Shown piece after piece: positions 1-11,380 of a stretch of 64,000 nt of DNA. This stretch comes from Metaphire vulgaris (lineage: Eukaryota > Annelida > Clitellata > Crassiclitellata > Megascolecidae), in the NCBI GenBank assembly GCA_018105865.1, contig CM030851.1, positions 846,501 through 910,500 on the forward strand, read 5' to 3'. The translations under genes were made by a program, and so were the position numbers. Every line of letters starts with the position of its first letter. Position 1 is the first letter of the stretch. The notes under the pieces were generated by a model, which was not told the origin of the DNA, made no database searches, and worked only from the letters and a program-made list of their open reading frames with translations.

Positions 1-1258
1 TATGGCTAAAGCCTGTTAATATCACAGAGCAGCAGTCTTTGAACCAGTACAGACATGTAGAGTATATGTCAATTGGTTGTTGCTTCTATGCATTTGAAGT
101 ATTAGATTAGATTAGATATATTTCTTTGGACTTTTCACTTGGATGACTTTGTGGTCACCCCAAGGCTGTGTTAACTTGGTTTTACAGTATTGGGCGAAAT
201 TTAGGTTCACTGCCTCTGATGTGGTGGCAAAATTACCGGTACATGGGCAGCTGTAAACTTCTTGGTTGGTTTAGTTTCCACAAGTGGCTCTTCTGTATTA
301 CAAGTAGTTCGGTTTCAGAAAATACTCAGGAACTGTGAATTGCTGGCAGAATGGCTGTGTTTCAATATATTTATTATTCTTGAATAATTTTAAAATGATT
401 GGAGGTAGCATAGTGGCCTTGATTGTTGTATCAGAATTGTTGCATTTTGTACTGCTTTAATTCTGTAGAAATCTGTTAAGTTCATCTGTTATCTAATGTT
501 CCTAAAGGTGGTCAATTGCTATTTATGTTAGCTCAGTTTTAGCTTAACACATTTTAGTGTTTCTTTGTTTTTTTGCATTTGACTGGATTGAGTTGATTGA
601 ATCTTTGGAGAGAAGAATTTTGTTACAAGTTTTTAGGCATACAGCTTTAGAAAATTTCAAGATGCCTTGGTTTGTGTTGCCTACAGCTGCTATTTGGTTC
701 TGAGTGCACACTTTTGTGTCTGTCTGTTGTTGATGTTGCCAGTGAAGATGCCCTCTGGTGATGATTGTTGTTTCAGATGTGTGACCAGTTGATGTGCTGT
801 TGGTTCCAGTTTCTGTCCTGAGTTTGCCTACATCATGCATCATGCAATGGGGATTGACAGTTGTGGTGATTTGAAAGTTATGGCATTTTTTGAGGTTGAT
901 GAAGAAGTATTGTATTGTTGTTTTCATTCTTTGATGTTTATTATTGTTTATGGATTGGTTTCAATGACAGTTATAGAGTGAAGATCATTTATTGTTGTTT
1001 ATAGTTCAGTTTTCCTGCTGTCATGCACTTAATGTATCAAATTTGATATTGATTTTAAAAATCTCTTGAATGTAACTTTATATGGGTTTCATTCTATTTG
1101 ACTGATTGAACTGCTTTGCAAAGATGCAATTTTCTTTGAGAAAGTGTTTTCCTTATAAGGAAGATAACAGCTTTAACTTGTCCTTAGCATTTTACATTAT
1201 CTATTCCAATAATTGAAACTGCAAAAGATAGTCTTGTGGATAATTTTGTCATCAGCTT
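1..1258. other. No gene recognised
   Basis: AT-rich sequence with no exon that can be supported. A 127-codon open stretch on the minus strand (544-927) has no recognisable domain and low-complexity composition. The region could be the 3' UTR or an intron of a gene lying to the left. Confidence 0.4.
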
Positions 1259-1310
1259 GCATAGCCTCCGACCCTCAGCAATGAGGATGGACCATACCAT
1301 ACCACTCCAA
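1259..1310 (+). repeat. 3' end fragment of an RTE-type LINE
   Basis: The sequence reading CCTCAGCAATGAGGATGGAC matches the reverse complement of 36711-36760, the 3' end of the better-preserved RTE copy at 36520-37404. Only the last few codons and the tail remain. Confidence 0.55.
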
Positions 1311-2118
1311 TAATACACATGCTGATGATTGTAATTTTCAACAAGAGATTATACATTTGCAACAGGATCTACACTTTAAAATATTCTGCTCCAGGACTGC
1401 TTCAAAATATTTATCCATTTAAAAACAAATTCCTCGCCATTTTATGGAAATGACAGCAGCAAGTTTTACTAATCGAGACCAACAACTCTCATCACTGCCG
1501 TAAAGGGTGTCCCGTCAGTTCCTGGACCGTTACTTCCTGGACCGTTAGTTGCATGCTGGACAGTTCCTATTGTTCTATCTTTTAGGTGTATGTAAACAAG
1601 TGTAGACCTATACACTATGATATATAATTCATTACATGCGTATACACAGCTACACGTGATAACGATGGTATGTAATAACATTATAACACGTCTAGGTAAA
1701 CATGTCACGGTAATGTAAACATCCATATTCAATACAGCAGGGGTGCACAACCACTGGCCCGCGGGCAAATCCGCCCGCCGAAGGGTTTTTACTACAATTG
1801 TACAACACAGAAAACCGGCCCGCCAAAGGGTTCTGTCCGGCCCGCGGTACAATTTGAAATAACAGAAAACTGGCCCGAGAACAGTAATTTTGGTATAGAA
1901 ATTAGGTATCTGCTGACTGGCATTCATATATGTTGGGCTACTTACAAATGTGTCAAGAACGTGACACGATCTCGGGCGATAATAAACTACTTCGATAACG
2001 TGCTTTATGCATTTAAATTGTCTCTGCAGTAAGTCTAGAATGTCTAAATTCGAGACTAAAAACGTAAGACTGATGCAGAACAGCGACATTTAAGTGATGA
2101 ATGATATTCCTGCTGATA

Positions 2119-2398
2119 TCAGCTGGAGGTCATTGACCTTCAGTGTTCATCTGAACTGAAATTGGCTTTCAAGGAAGAAACCATTTTAACATTTTCAAAA
2201 TTCTTTGTCCTAACAAGTTTGGAAAAATTAAGGACTTGGCATTAAGTTGTTTTCAATGTTGGTACTTTATGTGAGCAAACATTCTCAATTACGGACCTCA
2301 ATAAAAATAAGTTGAGGTCAAACTTGTGATAGCAACCTTGCATTTTAAAGATTGCTACAACTGAATTGGAACCAGACATTGATAAAGTGGTTAAAAAC
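2119..2398 (+). pseudogene. Decayed hAT transposase C-terminal region
   Basis: Translating + strand pieces across in-frame stops gives segments such as LEVIDLQCSSELKLAFK, then CEQTFSITDLNKNKLRSNL, then ATTELEPDIDKVVK. This follows the order seen in GTF2IRD2/ZBED-like hAT proteins near the dimerisation domain: a 'cEqtFS..n.nK...Rs.L' motif followed by 'RIAT..l.PDi..lv'. Stops and a small deletion break the frame, so it is a relic. It sits within the hAT element at 1738-3140, whose ends explain its origin. Confidence 0.65.
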
Positions 2399-2404
2399 AT
2401 TCAG

Positions 2405-2880
2405 TTGCATCATCATCAACAACCATAGGCTCAACGCCCGTAGGTGCCGATGCCTTTTCCACTATTGTCTCTCATCTCTGTTTTGCGCGGCATGGCTTAG
2501 CCTTTGTAGGCTGTCTCCGCCCCACTGCGCAATGTCGTCCGCCCATTCTCTGTGTGGTCTGCCCTTCTGTTCGTTCCTCCATTATTCCAAACACTAAGGT
2601 CTTGATTTTTCTGTCCTCCTTCATTCTACAGATATGCCCAAACAGCCTTAGTTTTCTTTTTATACTCATCTGCATTAAATTTTCTTTTCATTTGTACTCT
2701 CTGGTATATCTCCTCATTATGTATCTTGTCTATTAATCGGATTCGTAGTAATTTCCGAAGCATTTCTCTCAAACGTTAATATTTTTCTTTCTATCTCTCC
2801 TTCGTGTACACCCAAGCTTCACATCCATATAACAATCTGCTGAACACACATGTCTGCAATACTTCACATCACGATCACAT
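2405..2880 (-). mobile_element. LINE 3' fragment nested in the hAT element
   Basis: Minus-strand translation gives KRKLRLFGHICRMKEDRKIK followed by a Gly/Arg/Trp-rich stretch. This is the typical C-terminus of RTE/jockey-like LINE polymerases ('R.RLrwfGHv.RM...R'), and a related + strand copy lies at 17118-17420. The left end carries an ATC-rich tail (about 2405-2420), consistent with a LINE 3' end. Confidence 0.6.
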
Positions 2881-3839
2881 CAGTCACAGCAATCTCACTA
2901 GAATTAGATTGTGCAGACTGAGGAATTACTGGTTAGAAAGTAGTAAGTAAAAACTGGTGTATTATGAAGCATTAGTTCATTATAGAATTTATTAAAGTTA
3001 ATTTTGCTTGATTTGCTGATTTATATAAATTTTATGGTTATATGCAATATATTTTATATAAAACACTCCGAGATTCCGGCCCGCGAGTACTCTGGGGATG
3101 TTAAATTTGGCCCTCGGCCTAAAAAGGTTGTGCACCCCTGCAATACAGTATCCATTTGACAATAACTTGAAAATTGGGACAAATATACGGGGCAAGTACC
3201 GTATTCGGGAAATGCTATTCGACAAGATGCTTATTATTGGTCAGCAGCTGTCCGCCTTGTACATCATTGTTTTACCTTACAATGACGGGCCAGGAAGTGA
3301 CAGAGAACCGCCGTAAAGGCATGGAGTTATTATTATAACTCCATGCGTAAAGGTTATACGTGCTTCCGCATGACTTTTATAAATCACTGTTGTAAAATGT
3401 AATTGCTTGGTCTTTCATCATCGATATCATTGAACTTCTATAGCGCCATTATCATGTACTGACTCCTTGACATAAGTTAATGGCCGTCCTTTTATTTGAC
3501 AAGTAAGACCTCATTATCAAATCCAATAAGTTGCAATAACACAGTGTGATTTTCTGGTCATGGTTATGGCGATTATGATAGTATATACTGAATAAATATG
3601 ACAAAACCATAGCCAGAAGTTCGATTTAGTTTTTGAATCCTGTTGATCATCTTTGATTTGCTCTAATGTTGAACTCTTTCCAATTCTTTAATCTTTTTAA
3701 CGGCCCGTCATAACAAGCGTCCTTGGGTATCTGGACTTACTTCTCACAAGCGATCAACATTGTTTGATTGTACTGATCCAGTGATCCCCAAACGCTATAA
3801 GGTAGTTGGTAGCGCAATAGAAGTTGAGTAAGCGGAGCC

Positions 3840-4051
3840 ATTTTCCCGCTCTTTGATGCGACAAAAGCGCTCGAGCGACGCCAGTCGGATCACGTGCCGT
3901 TCGAACTGTCCAATGAGCGATGCGTAGTAGGTCACGTGGTTGTCGCCGCCGATTCTTTCATTGTATTTCTTCGTTGAGCGGTGAAGAGTTTTCGAGATTT
4001 TGCGTCGATTTCCCGTTAAAAATCTCAACAAATTCGCTGACAAATCCTGAA
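3840..4051 (+). promoter_or_regulatory. CpG-rich putative promoter and 5' UTR of the small basic-protein gene
   Basis: This stretch is much richer in CpG and GC than its surroundings and ends at the ATG of the first supported coding exon (4052). No TATA box is evident. The start context is GAAATGG, with a purine at -3 and G at +4. The transcription start cannot be placed. Confidence 0.35.
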
Positions 4052-7000
4052 ATGGCCGCCGACAAAGGAGATTCTGGTTCAGTGCAGGTGCGTAGTAAGG
4101 CTTTTTACACAGATTACACGAGGCTTGTGAATTTTGCGGATCTTTCGATTGCATGACGGATTCGGCGTCCCTGACCCATTAATCGATATAATGTTATGTA
4201 AGCTGTACAACGGCACCCGAGCTCGCGTACGTTGCCACCCTCTCAATCATTCAATCAATCAATGAACTTCTATGGCACCACTATTATAATACCTACGGTA
4301 GCAGCAGCAAATCCCATCCGAATTAGAGCCAGGTCAAGCCGGAAAAGTCAGTCGGATCGGTGAGGAGCAATGTCAGCAATCTAGGAGGGAGGCAAGCCGA
4401 ACAGTTACGTCTTAAGTCTAGATCTGGTGGTTTTACGATTATTTTGAGATATTATCCAGTGTACGACAGGGCTGCATTTTACCGGGCTGCATATTAGCAC
4501 CTGCATTATTCTGTCATGGCGTGACTACAGCGTGCCCCATAATCTGGTCCCATTGCAATCCAGCACGATGGCTTCCAATTCTCAGATACAGACCAAACAG
4601 GTGCAGCTGCTGACTGCTTTGCCTGTGGAAAACAGTAACAGTGTCCTATTTGGTCTCATGTTGTACAATGACGAACTTTTGCCATGGCAGAACTTATTTG
4701 TGTTAATATTTATTTTGTTTCAAAGTTAGCTAAAATAAGTCACATTTAATGTTGCCTTGATTTTAGTAGGTAAATGAAATGTGTTGTGCATTGTCTTTAT
4801 GACTATGCTGCTTAGAATAAGGATCCCTTATCAAGGAAATTACACTTATCATGTAGTTTTTAAATTATACATATGATCAATTAAGGCACAGGCCCAGGCT
4901 TGTGCAGCTGTATTGATCAGGTTGTTTTGTTAAGTGAAATAATATATAAGTTTGCAATTTTACTTGGGGGAAGTTCTTTCTGTTTGTATTTTAGTTAGCG
5001 ATGAATTGCCTAGCATAAATATATGGTTAATTTAGCAAAATTTTACAAAATCATTGATTTTTTGTGTAGGCTGGTGAAGCTGCTAAACAAACGAAAAAAC
5101 CACGTGCTGCTCCGAAAAAGAAGACCCAATCCCTGGCAGAGAAAACTGTGGCCGAAGGTGACATGCTCAGCTTTGCTTCTGCTCTTCTGGTCCATTAACT
5201 GCCATTCAAAATAGAATTACAACGGCATTGGCATTGCTGACGTATTTGATTCTTGATTTCATTTATATATGTTCAATATTATTATATTATATGTTCAATA
5301 TATTGCTTCAGAGCTGCCATTTTACCTGTACATACGATGTCTATGAATGAGTTTGCACTTTCATCTTATTATTTGACATTTTGTATCTTAAGAAAAGTGT
5401 CAATTTTTTTCTCACAGAATGAAATACTGAAAGTTTTAAAATTGTTTTTTAAGCAAATAACTTTTTTCTTCTGTTTCTGCAATTCTTGTAGTCCAGAATT
5501 TGATTTTAGCAGCAATTGTAGTTTCAAATTGACATCTCATACAGTGTTCAATTTGCCAAGCAGTTGGATAGGACCAATCTCACCTCATTTTATATTTTCA
5601 GTGGGAATTGGCCAGTTGGGGTTTAAACATTTGTCATCCTTGCAGATCTGTAAAAAAATTTGCTTTGTAGATTGTATTATTTTTCACTTTGGTGTTGCTA
5701 TAATGGTACTGCACTGGGTGTCATCATGTGGCTACTAGACAACCAACAGCAAGTTGCCAAGACCAGTTTAGAGCGAGTTCAGTTTCAGGGTCATGACTCT
5801 GGTCACATGACTTGAATAGGTATCATCATTTTGCTGATACCTAAGAGTAGTTGCTTCTGTTAATTTTATTGTGTTTGTCAAATATTTTTGTTGTGTGAAT
5901 GTTTTCAGCCAAAGCCGCATTTGTTGACATTGATCTGTCAGAGGGAAGGAGTCTGAGGAAGCGAGCAGGGGCTTCAGCCAGCCATGCCCCAAAGACACAG
6001 AAAAAAGCTGCCACAAAGGTACTTCGGAGTTATTGTAGTTTTTGAAATTATTTATGACTATAATAAGTTTCCTGTAAGAAAATTTGGCTCAGTGCGAGCC
6101 CGAGAGGTCTGCGGGTAGTTTATTTGATTTCAAAACTAGGGAAAGTTGCATAACTTTTACCACGCCTAGGTAACTTTATTTTGCTTTTTGTGAATATTAA
6201 GTTTCTGATGTGAACTGGCCTTATATGTTTATATCTGAGGTTATTTGTCCCGATGTATTGCTTAAAAATTCAGGCAGAGGCCCTATATTCTAGCTCTCAG
6301 ATTGTTGATAACTTACTTTTTCTAACCCCTGTGGCAGGTATCAGGAAAAATTATGCAGAGTGACATAAGTAAATGTGCCAATCTAGTGAAAGAACAAAAA
6401 GATTTTGTAGACCTGTATTTTAATCAGTTGTTTATACAGTCAAGAGTTAATAGTTGAGTTGATGTATAAACTTTTATGACTTTGCTATCATAATGCAGCA
6501 CACCCAATCAAATCCAAATTATAGCCAGGTCAAGCTTGAAATGTCGGTCAGATCAGCAGAAAGCAATCCGAGAGGGATAGGCAGAGCTATAAAGGTCCAC
6601 TTTAAGACTAAATCTGAAAGATGATATGCTGGCTATATGAAGGATAGTGAAGCTATCTGCCACATAAATGTGGTCTTTTTGACAATGGCTTGAACCGAGT
6701 CTTGTAAAGTTGGCTATGCAGCAAGCTTGGTTGAATTGGGTGTGGTCCATGTGTTTCTTGAGAAGGAATAAAACCTGAAGGCGCTTTTATGGCCCTAGTT
6801 TTACTGGGTTTCTACCCGCAAGTTATTTTAGGGCTCATCCATATAGTATGTATGCAAAAGGCAGGTTTTCAACCCATGTTGTACACTGTACATACGCAAA
6901 ATCTTCTAAATCTGACCTCCCTTCAGTGCGTGCGTACTATATGAGGGGACCCTTGGTGGGACGTCTTTCATGGAACATTGTATCTTTATTCAGTACGGTT

Positions 7001-7101
7001 TATTTGCTTTTCTGCTTCAGAAAGCAGCTGTACCTTCAAAGAAGGCCAAAGGCTCAGAGGAAACAAGAGAAACCAAAGCATCGGCCACCAAGGCTGAATG
7101 A
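4052..7101 (+). CDS. Small basic Lys/Ala-rich protein, 104 residues, four exons
   Basis: Exons 4052-4087, 5070-5157, 5909-6018 and 7021-7101 each have GT donors and polypyrimidine-AG acceptors. Phases agree (0, 1, 0) and the join ends at TGA 7099-7101. The product begins MAADKGDSGSVQ. Exon 2 is strongly basic (KQTKKPRAAPKKKTQ), exon 3 holds the only hydrophobic and acidic patch (AAFVDIDLSEGRSLRKR), and exon 4 is again Lys/Ala-rich (KKAAVPSKKAKG). There is no signal peptide or membrane segment. Clustered K/R runs suggest nuclear localisation or nucleic-acid binding, which is inference from composition only. I do not recognise the family. A polyadenylation signal follows at 7875. Introns 1 and 3 carry retroposon and MITE debris. 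Each exon is too short to stand out as an ORF, so simple ORF calling misses this gene. Confidence 0.72.
4238..4440 (-). repeat. Short retroposon (SINE-like or LINE 3' tail), copy 1
   Basis: It begins at a CAAT-repeat (4245-4262), then reads AACTTCTATGGCACCACTAT and GAATTAGAGCCAGGTCAAGC. The same order recurs at 6490-6615, 13025-13203, 15470-15625 and 18130-18320. On the minus strand the CAAT-repeat becomes a TTGA-repeat 3' tail, typical of LINE-mobilised retroposons. Confidence 0.6.
6490..6615 (-). repeat. Short retroposon, copy 2 (partial)
   Basis: Shares AATTATAGCCAGGTCAAGC and the following TCGGTCAGATC segment with the copy at 4238-4440, and lacks the CAAT-tail end. Confidence 0.5.
6831..6952. 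repeat. Short MITE with inverted ends
   Basis: The left end GGGCTCATCCATATAGTATG and the right end CGTACTATATGAGGGGACCC are imperfect inverted copies about 120 bp apart. The ends resemble the 'GGGCCGTCCATAAA' family seen at 8627-9019 and 22300-22720. It lies in intron 3 of the small basic-protein gene. Confidence 0.5.
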
Positions 7102-7874
7102 CCGGTCATGTGCATTTGGGTGGAACTTGCAATTGCAATCAGGAGCGCTAGTTGATTGACTCGTTTCATAATTTCTCTTTGTTTAACTAATTTGTTGAGT
7201 TTGTCAGGCTGCATCAAAATGCATCGCGCTGCACACGTTAATGCATTTGGTGACTTTGAGGGATTTTATTTTAGAGTGCTTTTATAATGTTCCTTGTTTG
7301 ATGTTTCGGTTGGTTCAAGTTCTTGTTAATGTATATGGCAGCATTTATTTGATAGTATTCTTATAAGAACTACAATTCCAAGATATTTGCACTATGCATT
7401 AGTTTACAAACCGACTAGTTGATATAATGAATTATTAGTTACTTTCAGACAAATCATTTAAGAAATTCTATGTGAATAATACAGTACAACGATGTCTAAA
7501 TTTGTCAATGATGCTTTTAGTTAATTTCTTAATGCATTCGTGCTTGATGTGTTCATTTTTGAAGGGTGTGTGTGTGGTTTTTTTTTATTGTGCAAGTTTG
7601 TTTTATATGCCACATGTGACGGTCTCTACTGAACTTTTGTATCTTTGAAGTAACCTTGATGGTTAATTAAGAAAGAAGTTCTTATTGAATTGTCTGAAAT
7701 GTATTTTGAAATATTTAGCAATGCACCTACTTCTGGATAGATGTGTGTGTTTTATTAAAATGCAGTCCCAAATTGAATGGGTTTTGAAAGTACAGCAAAT
7801 GCTCAAAATTGTTATTGGTAATGCAGTTTTAAAGTTTGTATTGACTGTACACAGGCCTATATTGGGCTTGTCAT

Positions 7875-7880
7875 AATAAA
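7875..7880 (+). promoter_or_regulatory. Putative polyadenylation signal AATAAA
   Basis: First convincing AATAAA downstream of the TGA at 7101, implying a 3' UTR of about 800 bp. The UTR shows no other gene. Confidence 0.4.
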
Positions 7881-8275
7881 TCTTATATTTTACTGCGTTT
7901 TGTCTATATTTGGAGAGGTAGAATAATGATAAGTGTATATGTGCTTGACAAGAGAGAAGATTGATAGCAGGGTGGGGAAAATGTGATTTAATTTAAAAAA
8001 CCTAGGTTTTAGGCTTTTGTTTTTAAGTTGAAAACTTTCATCTTTAGTGCTTTAAGTTTATTACTCTCTGCAGAGTGCAGACAGAAGAACATGTGACAAT
8101 GATATAGAGGTGGGTCTGGATGTTGACATGCCAAACATTAAAACCTAAATGCTTACATTTCATTTCTAAAAACCTAGGTTTTTTCTGTCCTGATTGATGG
8201 TGTTCATTTTTCTGTTTGACATACCAGGTGATTTCATTGTCTGAAGTTTAATTAGCCATGCACAGCACTATAGAA

Positions 8276-8620
8276 CAGAGGTGGGCAAACTGGGCTGCCA
8301 CAGGATTCCTTGTGGCCTGTGGGATCATTTTAGAAACCTGCATACAAGCTGCAGAAAGTGAGATAATTTGACATTATTTTATGAAAATGTGGCACTTTAT
8401 TTTAAAATCTTAGAAATGGTTATTAAATATTTGAGCAACAAATATAAATATTTTTGTTCAACTATCGTAGCATTATAGCATCATAATGCTACTCTGCTAT
8501 AGACTTAAATGTCACTAAAAGTTACATATGATGATGATGCATGTCAGCTTCTTAATTGTATTTGCGGCCTGCCTAATGTATTTTTGGTTTCATGTGGCCC
8601 TTTAAAAAATCCCACCTTTG
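8276..8620. repeat. hAT-type MITE
   Basis: The left end CAGAGGTGGGCAAACTGGGC and the right end CCCACCTTTG are inverted copies with internal mismatches. Flanks CTATAGAA (8268-8275) and GTATAGGG (8621-8628) share TATAG and may be a worn 8-bp target duplication. No coding sequence remains. Confidence 0.5.
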
Positions 8621-8626
8621 GTATAG

Positions 8627-9019
8627 GGGCTGTCCATTCATTATGCCAACAATTTTTGACCCCTTCCCCCTTGTCAACAACTGTCAACTTTCACTTACTC
8701 CCTCCATAATTACGTCAAAAGCTTTTGACCCCCCTCCAAGATCATTGACAGGTCCAAATAAGAAGGTTATTTTTTTGTGGTGACCATTTTTTCACTTTTG
8801 CTCATCAAATGTCAAAATGTGGTGATGACCTTTTTGCCATGCTTTTTCTGTTGTAATAAGTAGTATTCCATGAAATTTCCTATTTTTTGATTATTTGTAA
8901 AAAGTGAATTTGTTGACATCACCAACTTCCCTTGAACTCCCCCCTCCTCCCGCTGTCAACAACTCAAAATTTGTTAAACTCCCTCCCCCTAAATTATTGA
9001 CGTCATTAATGGACAGCCC
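8627..9019. repeat. MITE with GGGCTGTCCATTAATGACGTC ends
   Basis: The left end GGGCTGTCCATTCATTATGC is inverted at the right end (GACGTCATTAATGGACAGCCC). The interior is rich in CCCCCTCC runs. Related copies or ends lie at 22300-22720, 45110-45230 and 47500-47650. Confidence 0.65.
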
Positions 9020-9022
9020 ATA

Positions 9023-9153
9023 CAGTGTTTTATCCAGACTGCCGGCTGGGGGGAGGCACAGTTCAATGGGAAAAATTTAGTGCTGCAATTTTTTTTTGGG
9101 GGGTGGGTTTGGAGGGAAAATCTCCCACCTAACAGGTCTGTATAAAACACTTG
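9023..9153. repeat. Short MITE with CAGTGTTTTATCCAGAC ends
   Basis: CAGTGTTTTATCCAGAC at the left is inverted as GTCTGTATAAAACACTTG at the right. A G-run lies in the middle. The ends resemble the hAT-like MITE at 59315-59483. Confidence 0.5.
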
Positions 9154-9734
9154 GGTAAAGAATGTAGATATTAATTATCCAACCATTTCCTTTGTGGGGC
9201 ATCTGGAGTCTTTCAGTTTCTGTTTAGAAGCTTCCTGCGATAGCGGTCCCAGTCATGATGCTGACCATCTTTTGACTAGCTATTCTAAACTTTTCAACTA
9301 AGATTAAGCAGATACTGCTGTACTAAATGAAAGCGCTATATAAATTCAGCTTCCGCCAGTGCTGGTAGATGTGTTTTTAATAAATCTAGGTAAAAAATGA
9401 AACTCGTCTTAAAAAAATTTGCGCTGCAGACAGCAGGACACATCCGGCATGAATATAAGAAGGGTTTATGGTTATTGGCAAGAATATAGATAAGGTTTTA
9501 TGGGTGTTCACAACTGCACATGCCAAAGATTAAAACCTAAATATTGTATCTGAAAAACACTTTTTTTTCAGGCCTGCGCCAGACTGGTCGGCATTGAGAC
9601 AGTCCAGACACATTCATCGTTGGTGGGTGATGGTTATAGGGGTTTTAATAAAATACTTACATAAAATTTTTTTACTTTAAAGTTAAAGAAGCAGGCTTCT
9701 TATAGACAATTTTTGCTTTTAATTGTTGAATAAT

Positions 9735-10040
9735 TTAGTATCCATCTGATCGAAGCGATGGTTTTGTGGCGTTGAATAGTTGATAGAGATCTTTCTTACC
9801 TCCATTCTGGTAGAGACTGAACAGTAATGAACTCTTCCGTCTCCAAGATGGCATCGTTTGTGGGTCGTTGTAATTGACGTAGTCTTTTTCCGTCGATCCC
9901 GCTGAAATGTTTCGCAGAATTTCTCGCAAAACGACGGTTTTGCCTTCGTTTACGATCCTTTTCGTCGTTCTTGGTTCGTATTTAGCCGAAACGCGTTCTA
10001 CTCTTGTAATCTGGACGTAGACTGACTGGCACCTGCACAA
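9735..10040 (-). CDS. Unrecognised open frame in CpG-rich DNA, possible first exon
   Basis: A 101-codon minus-strand frame begins MCRCQSVYVQITRVERVSAK. The DNA is locally CpG-rich, as at promoter-proximal exons. A strong donor, CAGAATGGAG followed by GTAAGAAAG, lies on the minus strand at 9800/9799, so a spliced product would use 10040-9800. No downstream exon or protein family was recognised. It could equally be chance or part of an unknown repeat. Confidence 0.18.
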   Translation of the reverse strand: MCRCQSVYVQITRVERVSAKYEPRTTKRIVNEGKTVVLREILRNISAGSTEKDYVNYNDPQTMPSWRRKSSLLFSLYQNGGKKDLYQLFNATKPSLRSDGY

Positions 10041-10264
10041 TCTCGCTGCGATGTAATGTATTTTTGCCCATTTTTATAGCGCTAGCTGTATGGATGGATG
10101 CCAGTTGCAGTTGCCCATTTCTGTATCGGGGCCGAATATATTTGATGGCTATGTCCTCGGGGTTTTTGCATCTTGTATAAATGATTTTCGTCTATTATGA
10201 GTCATTAGGACCCCAGACGTGCTTATTGGATCGGATTGATTAGCCCTAGTGTATACGGGAAATG

Positions 10265-11380
10265 GGTTCTTGTCGGTTAATTCACCGCCAATAGTTTATT
10301 CAATATAGTTTAGGGTTAGGTTTAGGGTTTGGGTTAAGTAAGTAAAATCTCGTTAATTTCTACAGCGCTTTCAAAAGATGCACCGAAGTAGCTCCTTATT
10401 CCTACGCGCTCAATCTCAAATGAAGTAGCTATAGCCAAAGGTGGGTCATTCATGCCGGGTCATTTAATCAAAAGGGCAAGTGGGCAGGATGCTATAGCTA
10501 TGGAGGAAATGATTTTATAAAGAGAAATGATTTTAGTTTAGAAAGAAAAACACGAGGAGATGTTGCAAGAAGGGGAGAAAATTGTGACTCAGAGTTTGTT
10601 ATTTGGCTTTGATGTAGACAGCGAAGGGATATTGGAATCAAGTTCCAAAGCTCAGGTGCCGCATATGAAAAAGCACGATTGCAAATTTTGAGAGATGATT
10701 GATTCAGAGGTCGAAGGAGAGTTACATGTGAAGAGGATCTAGTAGATCCAGGTTGTTGTGGAATTATCAGATTTCTTAGGTAGACTGGTTTTGATGTATG
10801 AAGTGAGTTATAAGTCATCGATATTATTTTATATTCAATGCGTTCTGTTATTTTGAGCCAGTGGAGAGATTTGAGTAATGGTGTAATGTGGCAAAATTTA
10901 GGCGATTTAGTTACTGCACGAGCTAAGGCATTTTGAATCGATTGGAGTTTACATATGGAAGCCTTTGGAAGATTGTGAAACAGTGAGTTGCAGTAGTCTA
11001 ACTTAGAGTGAACTATTGAAGTGGCAATAGTGGAAGCAGTTTTAATATCAAGGTAGGGACGAAGGCGACGTAGATCACGAATGTGAGCATAACAGGTTTT
11101 TGATAGTTGAGATATGTGAGCTTCAAAATTTAGGGAGGAGTCAAAAGTAAATCCAAGATTTTTTGCAGTTGGAACAGGGGTTATTATTGTATCTGGGGCT
11201 AAAATCAGTGTGGGATTTTCAATTTTTTTCAGTTGTTGTGGCAGTCCAAATAAGAGAAATTCTGTTATTCTGAAATTCTGGGTTAGTGTTTGGGTTAGGG
11301 TTAGGGTTAAGTTGGCTGTGATTTTACCGAAAAGCCCTTACATTTACCCAATGTTGGCGGTGAATTAACCGACAAGTACC
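10265..11380. mobile_element. Non-autonomous DNA transposon split by a LINE
   Basis: A perfect 23-bp inverted pair (10269-10291 and 11354-11376, beginning CTTGTCGGTTAATTCACCGC) extends imperfectly outward to GGTTCTTG/GGTACTTG. Flanks GGGAAATG (10257-10264) and GGGAATTG (11381-11388) fit a 7/8 target duplication. The interior holds TTAGGG-like repeats on each side of the LINE fragment at 10341-11283. Confidence 0.72.
10341..11283 (-). mobile_element. LINE reverse-transcriptase C-terminal fragment (L2/CR1-like)
   Basis: An open minus-strand frame from 11283 reads QNFRITEFLLFGLPQQLKKI, then a long stretch with KLDYCNSLFHNLPKASICKL, then LKSLHWLKITERIEYKI and a GNRAFSYAAPELWN-type segment, ending ...KSFPP. 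This is the region after the catalytic YADD box in L2/CR1-like elements. The 5' part with the catalytic motifs is missing. The 3' tail (10341-10375) matches tails at 60095 and 60427. Confidence 0.8.

Larger units (their letters stand above)
1738..3140. mobile_element. hAT-type DNA transposon with perfect ends
   Basis: The left end CAGGGGTGCACAACC (1738-1752) is exactly inverted at the right end (3126-3140). Both ends are flanked by the same 8-bp target duplication CAATACAG (1730-1737 and 3141-3148), the length made by hAT transposases. Inside are a decayed hAT C-terminal coding stretch (2119-2398) and a LINE 3' fragment inserted afterwards (about 2405-2880). It is non-autonomous as it stands. 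Confidence 0.88.

Noticed and set aside
1469..2089. 206-codon minus-strand frame
   Set aside because: It crosses the left end of the hAT element at 1738 and shows no domain, so it cannot be a host gene in this form.
7561..9700. Exon-like islands at 8075-8109 and 9575-9650
   Set aside because: They have AG/GT borders but resemble each other's surroundings as a diverged repeat and do not fit the phase of the small basic-protein gene in a convincing way.
10305..11315. Interstitial telomere array
   Set aside because: Only a few imperfect TTAGGG-like units are present on each side, inside a transposon. This is too short for a telomere relic.
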